This document shows, in pieces, positions 58,305 through 64,000 of a DNA stretch of 64,000 bases (position 1 is its first letter; every line of letters begins with the position of its first letter). This DNA is from Methylobacterium ajmalii. GTDB taxonomy: Bacteria; Pseudomonadota; Alphaproteobacteria; Rhizobiales; Beijerinckiaceae. The stretch is from positions 1-64,000 of the forward strand of contig NZ_JACWCT010000156.1 in the NCBI RefSeq assembly GCF_016613415.1, in the 5' to 3' direction. The notes under the pieces were generated by a model, which saw nothing but the letters and a program-made list of their open reading frames with translations, was not told where the DNA came from and did no database searches. Made by a program: the position numbers and the translations under genes.

Positions 58305-59035
58305 CGGGGGGCCTCGCTGTGGGGAAGCGTCCAGATCGCGGCCGTCAGGCCGTGGGCGTCGCGCTCCGGCGGATCGGGATAGGGCACGCCGCGGCCCTTG
58401 GCGATGGCCCGCGCCACGGCGAGGGCCGCCAATGCGTCGAGCAGGTCGTCGGGCTTGGCGCCCTTGGGGACCGGGAGGTCGGCGGGCAGGCCGGCACGGG
58501 CCAGGAGGTCGCGCCGCAGGGCCGCGCCCGCGGGCTTGCGCTTGGGCTCGGGCAGCGGCGTGCCGCCGTTGAGGCCCTGGAAGGCGAGCTCCGGATGCAC
58601 CTCGTAGACCCGCGCCTGCAGCTCCGTCCGGGCGCGCAGGAGGCCGTCGGCCTCGCGGATGCGGGGAAAGATCGCCTGTGCGGGCGGGGAGGGCGCGAAG
58701 GGCTGGGTCTCGGGCCGGCGCGACAGGGCGATGGCCGCGGTGTAGTCGGGCGCGTAGACGACGCTGCGGGCCGAGGTCGGGAAGACCGAGGCGCGCCGCG
58801 GTCCGAGCAGCGCCCGTACCAGCACTTCCGCCGTGCGGCCGCCGGGCCCGACCCGGTCGGGCAGGCCGATCGGGATATCGACCGCCACGATCCCCGGTGC
58901 TTCGGGCGCGTCGCAGATCGCCTCGAGGCTCGGCAGCACGCGGGCGCGGATGTTTTCGGGATCGTGGCCGTCGCTCGGCCCGAAGACCGCGACCCAGCCG
59001 CCCGGGCATCCGTCCACCCCTGCGACCCATGGCAT
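58301..59035 (-). CDS. DUF429 protein (predicted RNase H-like nuclease)
   Basis: A 244-residue protein. The N-terminal V-A-G-V-D-G-C-P-G-G-W-V and the later V-A-V-D-I-P-I-G-L-P are the acidic blocks of the DUF429 family, predicted to have an RNase H-like fold. A third block (KPDDLLDALAALAVARAI) carries the last conserved aspartates. The biochemical activity is not established. It is coupled to the NUDIX gene, suggesting a shared role in nucleic-acid or nucleotide processing. Confidence 0.88.
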   Translation of the reverse strand: MPWVAGVDGCPGGWVAVFGPSDGHDPENIRARVLPSLEAICDAPEAPGIVAVDIPIGLPDRVGPGGRTAEVLVRALLGPRRASVFPTSARSVVYAPDYTAAIALSRRPETQPFAPSPPAQAIFPRIREADGLLRARTELQARVYEVHPELAFQGLNGGTPLPEPKRKPAGAALRRDLLARAGLPADLPVPKGAKPDDLLDALAALAVARAIAKGRGVPYPDPPERDAHGLTAAIWTLPHSEAPR

Positions 59036-59205
59036 GCGCCGATTCCCCTGCTCGGGGCGGGATCTAGGGCGGGGAGGGCGGTTGTCGCGAAGCGTGTCTT
59101 TGTCGGGATCGTTCTTCCAACCTGTGACCTCAGGATGTGGTTCTGGGTTGGAGAGGACGACTTGCCGACGTGGGATGCGTTCAGGTCGAGGTCGCGGCAG
59201 TGATA

Positions 59206-59261
59206 CGGTTCCTGGGCTCCGCTTCGCGGCCCCGGGATGACCCGGAGGATGTCAGGAACCG
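59206..59261. repeat. palindromic element sharing a 24-base core with the repeat at 10.1 kb
   Basis: CGGTTCCTG (59206-59214) and CAGGAACCG (59253-59261) are perfect inverted arms. Between them, 59218-59241 is identical to 10143-10166. It lies 20 bases beyond the dadA stop. Confidence 0.75.
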
Positions 59262-59280
59262 TAGAGGAGGGTAAAGCTCC

Positions 59281-60561
59281 TCACGCCGCCTTGGCGTAGC
59301 GCGATTCCGCCAGATCCTGATGGTCGATCTCGGGCGCGCGGCCGCCGATCAGGTCGGCGAGGAGCCGGCCCGAGCCGCAGGCCATGGTCCAGCCGAGCGT
59401 GCCGTGGCCGGTATTGGTGTAGAGGTTGTCGTAGGCCGTGGCGCCGACGATCGGGGTGCCGTCCGGGGTCATCGGGCGCAGGCCGGTCCAGAACTTCGCC
59501 TGCGAGACGTCGCCGCCCTGCGGGAAGAGGTCAAGGACCGAGCGCTCCAGGGTCGCCCGGCGCGGGCCGCGCAGGGCCTGGCTGAAGCCGGCGAGCTCCG
59601 CCGTGCCGCCGACGCGGATGCGGTCGCCGAGCCGGGTGATCGCCACCTTGAAGGTCTCGTCCATCACGGTCGAGACCGGGGCGGCCTCGGCGTCGGTGAC
59701 CGGCAGGGTCAGGGAGTAGCCCTTCACCGGATAGACCGGCAGCTCGATGCCCAGCGGCTTCAACATCATCGGGGTGTAGCTGCCCATGGCGGCGACGTAG
59801 CGGTCCGCCGTCAGCACCTCGCCGCCAGCAGAGCCGGTGCCGGCCAGGCCCACGCCGACGATGCGGCCGCCTTCCTGGCGAAGTGAGGTGATCGTCGCGC
59901 CGTACCGGATGGTGACGCCCATGCTCTCGCAGATCGCCGCGAGGCGCTGGGTGAACAGATGCGCGTCGCCGGTCTCGTCGCCCGGCAGGCGCAGGCCGCC
60001 GACGAAGGAGCCGCCGACCCGGGCCAGCGCCGGCTCGGCCGCGATGCAGCCCGCCGGATCCAGCACCTCGTAGGGCACGCCGTACTCGTCGAGCACGCCG
60101 GTGTCGTCGCCGACATGGTCGAGCTGCTTCTGGGTGCGGAAGAGCTGGAGCGTGCCCTTCTCGCGGTGATCGTAGGTGATGCCGGTCTCGGTGCGCAGGT
60201 CGCGCAGCACGTCGCGGCTATACTCGGCGAGCCGCACCATCCGGCCCTTGTTGCGGCGGTAGGCGTCCTCGGTGCAGTTCGCCAGCATCTTGGCGAGCCA
60301 GCCGTAGAGCTTGGGCTCCAGGCTCGGCCACAGCACCAGCGGGCGGTGGCGCATCATCAGCCACTTCATCGCCTTGACGGGGATGCCCGGGGCGGCCCAG
60401 GGCGCCGAATAGCCGGGGGAAACCTGGCCGGCATTGGCGAAGCTGGTCTCGAGGCCCGCGCCCGGCTGGCGGTCGAGCACCGTGACCTCGTGACCGGCCT
60501 TGGCGAGGTAGTAGGCCGAGGTGACGCCGACCACGCCGCCGCCGAGGATCAGAACGCGCAT
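59281..60561 (-). CDS. dadA: D-amino acid dehydrogenase small subunit
   Basis: A 426-residue FAD enzyme oxidising D-amino acids to keto acids at the inner membrane. The FAD fingerprint is G-G-G-V-V-G at residues 7-12, followed by NAGQVSPGYSAPWAAPGIP, a DadA hallmark. The C-terminus has FWTGLRPMTPDGTPIVG and TGHGTLGWTMACGSGRLLADL. The ATG at 60561 lies ten bases after AGAAGG. The divergent Lrp-type gene is the expected regulator, as in other bacteria where alanine and Lrp control dadA. Confidence 0.95.
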   Translation of the reverse strand: MRVLILGGGVVGVTSAYYLAKAGHEVTVLDRQPGAGLETSFANAGQVSPGYSAPWAAPGIPVKAMKWLMMRHRPLVLWPSLEPKLYGWLAKMLANCTEDAYRRNKGRMVRLAEYSRDVLRDLRTETGITYDHREKGTLQLFRTQKQLDHVGDDTGVLDEYGVPYEVLDPAGCIAAEPALARVGGSFVGGLRLPGDETGDAHLFTQRLAAICESMGVTIRYGATITSLRQEGGRIVGVGLAGTGSAGGEVLTADRYVAAMGSYTPMMLKPLGIELPVYPVKGYSLTLPVTDAEAAPVSTVMDETFKVAITRLGDRIRVGGTAELAGFSQALRGPRRATLERSVLDLFPQGGDVSQAKFWTGLRPMTPDGTPIVGATAYDNLYTNTGHGTLGWTMACGSGRLLADLIGGRAPEIDHQDLAESRYAKAA

Positions 60562-60731
60562 CGCCGCAAAACCTTCTGTCGCGCCTCGCCTCTCGGTGTC
60601 CGACCCGGCGCCTGGTCGGTGGGAAGAGTGTCGCGCAAGGATCGCCGAATTTCTCGCCGGATCGGCGCATGGCCTGCGAGAGTCTGTTACGGTACGCAAC
60701 GATCTGCGGCTTAACGACAGGAAATTGCGCG

Positions 60732-61181
60732 GTGGCGGGACGGGACGAGATCGACGCGCGGATCCTGCGCGTCCTGCGCGACGACGGGCGCATCAGCAAC
60801 GCCGATCTCGCCGCCAAGGTCGGCCTGTCGCCCTCGGCCTGCCTGCGCCGGCTGCGGCTTCTCGAAACGAACGGCACCATCCGGGGCTACACCGCGCTGA
60901 TCGAGGCCGACGAGCGCGAGCACCACATGGTGGTGCTAACCCAGATCACCCTGGAGCGGCAGACGGAAGAGTCGCTCAACCGCTTCGAGGCCGCGGTGCG
61001 CCGCTGCCCCGAGGTGCGCGACTGCTACCTGATGACCGGCCTGTCCGATTACCTGATGCGCATCGAGGTCTTGGATGCGGGCGATTACGAGCGCCTGCAC
61101 AAGGAGGTGCTGTCGCGCCTGCCGGGGGTGGCGCGGATCCAGTCGAGCTTCGCGATCCGGACGGTGGTGGGGCGGGGATAG
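60732..61181 (+). CDS. Lrp/AsnC family regulator
   Basis: A 149-residue regulator from the GTG at 60732 (AGGAAAT upstream); an ATG at 60669 would add 21 unusual residues. The N-terminal helix-turn-helix (DARILRVLRDDGRISNADLAAKVGLSPSACLRRL) and C-terminal RAM ligand domain (CYLMTGLSDYLMRIEV) are clear. It is divergent from dadA, so local control of dadA, and possibly of itself, is likely. Confidence 0.93.
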   Translation: MAGRDEIDARILRVLRDDGRISNADLAAKVGLSPSACLRRLRLLETNGTIRGYTALIEADEREHHMVVLTQITLERQTEESLNRFEAAVRRCPEVRDCYLMTGLSDYLMRIEVLDAGDYERLHKEVLSRLPGVARIQSSFAIRTVVGRG

Positions 61182-61243
61182 CGACCGCGCGGACGACCGG
61201 ATTCGCTTCGGCGTCAGCCCGGCGGCGTTCTTCTGAGCGCGCC

Positions 61244-61939
61244 TCAGGCGAAATAGGCCGGCCACCGCGCCCGGATCTCGTCGCCCAGCGCAATCGACTT
61301 CGAGAGGTGATCGCGAAGAGCCTCCTGGGCGGCCTCCGGCTCACCCTCGGCGAGCGCCGCCACGATCCGCTGGTGATCGGCCACGATCTGCTGCGCCTTG
61401 CCCTCCACCGGCAGGTGCAGGCGGCGCAGGCGGTCGATATGGCCGCTGCGGCGGCGGATCAGGTCCCAGAGGTCAGGGACGGCGGCCGCCTCGCACAGGG
61501 CGCGGTGAAACGCCTCGTCGCTCGCCGACAACCGCGCGAAGTCGCCCGCCTCGGCAAACAGCGCCTGCTCGGCCACGAAGGCCTGGAGCCGTACCACCAG
61601 CGCCCGGTCGGGTGCCCGGGCCAGGGTGCGCACGACCTCCTGCTCCACGGCGCGGCGCAGGAACTGCGCCTGGCGGGCGGCCGCGAGATCGATGCGGCTC
61701 ACCACCGTCGAGGATTGCGGGAAGATGTCGACCAGCCCCTCCTCCTGGAGCCGCAGGAGCGCATCGCGGATCGGGGTGGCGCTGAGGCCGAAGCTCGCCT
61801 GCAATTCGGGCCGCGACAGCACCGTGCCGGGCGCGAGATCGAGCGAGACGATCTTGTCCCGAATGAGGTCGAAGACCTGCGGGGCGGCGTGGCGCGAGCG
61901 GTCGCGGAGGCGCTGCGCACCGGCGAAGACGGCGTTCAT
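61244..61939 (-). CDS. GntR family (FCD domain) regulator
   Basis: A 231-residue regulator. The winged helix (VFDLIRDKIVSLDLAPG, LQASFGLSATPIRDALLRLQ) is followed by an FCD ligand-binding domain with the usual metal-ligand pattern (DEAFHRALCEAA ... DHQRIVAALAEGEPEAAQEALRDHL). The ATG at 61939 is used; a TTG six codons earlier is possible. It is divergent from the ABC-importer operon starting at 62112 and probably controls it. Confidence 0.9.
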   Translation of the reverse strand: MNAVFAGAQRLRDRSRHAAPQVFDLIRDKIVSLDLAPGTVLSRPELQASFGLSATPIRDALLRLQEEGLVDIFPQSSTVVSRIDLAAARQAQFLRRAVEQEVVRTLARAPDRALVVRLQAFVAEQALFAEAGDFARLSASDEAFHRALCEAAAVPDLWDLIRRRSGHIDRLRRLHLPVEGKAQQIVADHQRIVAALAEGEPEAAQEALRDHLSKSIALGDEIRARWPAYFA

Positions 61940-62012
61940 GACGGTCGGACTCGGCAATGACCCGGCACCGCCGGAGCGGCCCTAGCGGCAGCCTAGCACG
62001 ACCCGGCTCGGG

Positions 62013-62041
62013 TTGACATACTAATGCATTACCATTTTAGT
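62013..62041 (+). promoter_or_regulatory. candidate promoter and operator of the importer operon
   Basis: TTGACA (62013-62018) is a perfect -35 box, with an AT-rich -10 region near 62034-62041. The perfect palindrome TAATGCATTA (62022-62031) lies between them, where a bound repressor would block RNA polymerase. The divergent GntR protein is the obvious candidate. Confidence 0.55.
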
Positions 62042-62111
62042 GAGCGGGCTGGACCGGCGATCGACAACAAGCCGGCCTGCGCCGCCCCGCGGCGGCCTCG
62101 GGAGAACGCTC

Positions 62112-63131
62112 ATGATCCATTCGCCCACGCGCCGCGCCCTCGCGGCGGGCTTCCTCGCTGCCGGTCTGCTCGCCTCCGGCTCGGCGCGGGCGCAGCAGAA
62201 GAGCGACGTGGCGATCACCCGCCAGCCCGGCATCATCTACCTGCCGACCCACGTCATCGAGAAGCAGGGGCTGATCGAGAAGCATGCCGAGCGGCTGGGC
62301 GTGCCGGGCGTGAAGACGAAGTGGCTCACCTTCACGGGCGGCGGCAGCCAGACCGACGCGCTGCTCGCCGGCAACGTCGACATCGTCAATACCGGCACCG
62401 GCAACCTGCTGCTGCTGTGGGACCGGACGCGGGGCGGCGTGAAGGGCATCGTCGCCACCTCAGCGCTGCCGCTGCTGCTCGTCAGCCGCGACCCGAAGAT
62501 CAGGACGATCAAGGACATCGGCCCCGGCGACAAGGTCGCGGTGCCGACCGTGAAGGTCTCGACGCAGGCGATCCTGCTGCAGATGGCGGCGGGCGAGGCC
62601 TACGGCGCCGACCAGTCCGGCCGGCTCGACGCCAACACGGTGCAGCTCGGCCATCCCGATGCGGCGATCGCGCTGGCCAACCCCACCCACGAGATCAAGA
62701 CCCACTTCGCGGCGCCGCCGTTCCAGTACGTCGAATTGCGCACCGTGCCCGGCGCCCACATCGTGGCGCGCTCGCCCGACATCATCGGCGGGCCGCTGAC
62801 GCAAGGCCAGTTCTTCACCACCACCAAGTTCGCCGATGCCAACCCCAAGATCGTCCAGGCGGTGCGGGCGGCCTCCGAGGAGGCGCAAGCCTTCATCCGC
62901 CGGGATACGCGAAAGGCCGTCGAGATCTACCGCGAGGTGACCGGCGACAAGACCAGCGTCGAGGACCTGCTGAGCTACTTGGCCGAGCCCGGCATGATGG
63001 AGTTCAACCTCCAGCCCCAGGGCACGATGCGCTTTGCCGAGCATCTCGGGCGGATCGGCACCCTGCGGACCAAGCCCAAGGCCTGGACCGACTACTATCT
63101 GCCGGTCGCCCACGACCTCAGCGGCAGCTGA
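62112..63131 (+). CDS. ABC importer periplasmic binding protein (SsuA/TauA-like)
   Basis: A 339-residue solute-binding protein. The signal peptide (MIHSPTRRALAAGFLAAGLL, cleavage near ARAQQ) has a twin-arginine-like basic pair. The mature part has the NMT1-like fold (GIIYLPTHVIEKQGLIEKHA, GGSQTDALLAGNVDIVNTGTGN). GGGAGAACGCTC precedes the ATG at 62112. Unlike the paralogue at 51692 it has no C-x2-C pair. First gene of an importer operon that continues beyond the window. Confidence 0.93.
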   Translation: MIHSPTRRALAAGFLAAGLLASGSARAQQKSDVAITRQPGIIYLPTHVIEKQGLIEKHAERLGVPGVKTKWLTFTGGGSQTDALLAGNVDIVNTGTGNLLLLWDRTRGGVKGIVATSALPLLLVSRDPKIRTIKDIGPGDKVAVPTVKVSTQAILLQMAAGEAYGADQSGRLDANTVQLGHPDAAIALANPTHEIKTHFAAPPFQYVELRTVPGAHIVARSPDIIGGPLTQGQFFTTTKFADANPKIVQAVRAASEEAQAFIRRDTRKAVEIYREVTGDKTSVEDLLSYLAEPGMMEFNLQPQGTMRFAEHLGRIGTLRTKPKAWTDYYLPVAHDLSGS

Positions 63132-63160
63132 GCCCTTCCGGTTCGAGAGGACACGACACC

Positions 63161-63925
63161 ATGACCGCGCTCCTCGACGTCCGCGGCGTCACGCTCCGCT
63201 ACAAGACCCCCAACGTGCTGGTCACCGCGACCGAGCGCGTCAGCTTCCAGGTCGAGACCTCGGACCGCTTCGTGCTGCTCGGGCCGTCGGGCTGCGGCAA
63301 GTCCACCTTGCTCAAGGCGGTGGGCGGCTACCTGCATCCGAGCGAGGGCGAGATCCGCATCAAGGACCGGGTGGTCAAGGAGCCCGGCGCCGACCGGATG
63401 ATGGTGTTTCAGGAGTTCGACCAGCTCCTGCCCTGGAAGACGGTGCTGGAGAACGTCACCTTCCCGCTCCTCAACGCGCGCAAGATGTCCCGCCGCGCGG
63501 CGGAGGAGCGGGCGCGGGCCTATATCGAGAAGGTCGGCCTGACGCGGGCCATCGACAGCTACCCCCACACCCTCTCGGGCGGCATGAAGCAGCGCGTGGC
63601 GATCGCCCGCGGCATGGCGATGGAGCCCGACATCCTCCTGATGGACGAGCCCTTCGCGGCGCTCGACGCGCTCACCCGGCGCACCTGCCAGGACGAACTC
63701 CTGCAGCTCTGGGAGGAAACGAAGTTCACGGTGCTCTTCGTCACCCACTCGATCGCCGAGGCGATCAAGATCGGCAATCGCATCCTCCTGCTCTCGCCCC
63801 ATCCGGGCCGGGTCAAGGCCGAGGTGCGCGACGTCGACAAGGTCTCGGCCCAGGACGGCAGCGCCGGCCAGCTCGAGCAGCAGATCCACGACCTGCTTTT
63901 TTCCGACGAGCCCGCCCACCACTGA
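63161..63925 (+). CDS. ABC importer ATPase (nitrate/sulfonate/taurine family)
   Basis: A 254-residue ATPase. Walker A is G-P-S-G-C-G-K-S, the signature L-S-G-G-M-K-Q-R, Walker B I-L-L-M-D-E-P-F, and the switch is F-V-T-H-S-I-A-E-A. It lies 29 bases after the binding protein and just before a gene cut by the window edge, presumably the permease. Confidence 0.95.
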   Translation: MTALLDVRGVTLRYKTPNVLVTATERVSFQVETSDRFVLLGPSGCGKSTLLKAVGGYLHPSEGEIRIKDRVVKEPGADRMMVFQEFDQLLPWKTVLENVTFPLLNARKMSRRAAEERARAYIEKVGLTRAIDSYPHTLSGGMKQRVAIARGMAMEPDILLMDEPFAALDALTRRTCQDELLQLWEETKFTVLFVTHSIAEAIKIGNRILLLSPHPGRVKAEVRDVDKVSAQDGSAGQLEQQIHDLLFSDEPAHH

Positions 63926-63948
63926 CCGATCGTCGAGGAGGCACCCCC

Positions 63949-64000
63949 ATGAGCAGCACGACGAGCGTCACGACAGGCTCCCCGAGGCCGGCCCGCATCA
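63949..64000 (+). CDS. 5' end of a gene, probably the ABC permease
   Basis: An ATG at 63949 follows GAGGAGGCACCCCC, a good ribosome site, 23 bases after the ATPase stop. The 17 visible residues (MSSTTSVTTGSPRPARI) are a polar lead like those before the first membrane segment of such permeases. The identification rests on operon position only. Confidence 0.6.
   Translation, partial: MSSTTSVTTGSPRPARI

Overview
The window is very GC-rich with densely packed genes. It looks like chromosomal DNA of an alphaproteobacterium of the order Hyphomicrobiales, most likely Methylobacterium or a close relative. The evidence is the gene order secB / Tim44-like / mltA / smr / rho / mnmE / mnmG / rsmG / parA / parB, Ros/MucR and MarR regulators typical of that group, and alphaproteobacterial parS sites (TTTCACGTGAAA). 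The genus is an inference from gene content and protein style. No tRNA, rRNA, CRISPR array, insertion sequence or prophage was seen.

Layout. (1) 1-14.7 kb is an accessory catabolic region. It begins with a MucR-type regulator and continues with a P450 operon: an atypical single-cluster ferredoxin, a ferredoxin reductase, the P450 and a Rieske-FAD reductase. A MarR regulator follows. Then come a reverse-strand operon (periplasmic binding protein, feruloyl-CoA-synthetase-like ligase, hotdog thioesterase), an enoyl-CoA hydratase, and a divergent operon (3-hydroxyacyl-CoA dehydrogenase, BKACE beta-keto acid cleavage enzyme, second periplasmic binding protein, DUF3237). Together these could activate an acid, hydrate and oxidise its side chain, and cleave it without a thiolase. 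(2) 14.7-20.9 kb holds stand-alone genes: a PAS-HTH regulator, msrA, mepA, a PRC-barrel protein, an EVE protein and a LysE exporter. (3) 20.9-37 kb is the conserved origin-proximal core: secB, Tim44-like, mltA, smr, rho, mnmE, mnmG, rsmG, parA, parB, holA, lptE, leuS. Three exact parS cores lie in or beside mnmE/mnmG, rsmG and leuS. (4) 37-48 kb holds housekeeping and signalling genes: a PLP-homeostasis protein, an L,D-transpeptidase, an exonuclease, a response regulator, a DSD1-family enzyme, a GGDEF protein, a cNMP-domain protein, dapD, panC, ybaK and a class A beta-lactamase. (5) 48-49.3 kb is a decayed patch with two tiny hydrophilic genes, a broken ferritin-like gene and a large palindromic repeat. 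(6) 49.3-54.5 kb is a divergent transport and metabolism locus: an ABC importer plus a single-cysteine Asp/Glu-racemase-superfamily protein, opposite an AT-hook GntR regulator and a cysteine-less hydantoin-racemase homologue. (7) 54.5-64 kb has an MCP-PilZ receptor, a carbonic anhydrase, NUDIX and DUF429 genes, dadA with a divergent Lrp regulator, and the start of a second GntR-controlled ABC importer that runs off the right edge.

The main candidates for undescribed biology are the thiolase-free cluster (6.2-14.7 kb), whose BKACE lacks one expected metal-ligand histidine, and the importer locus at 49.3-54.5 kb, whose two racemase-like proteins have lost one or both catalytic cysteines. Many long antisense open frames exist only because GC-rich DNA has few stop codons; they were left out.
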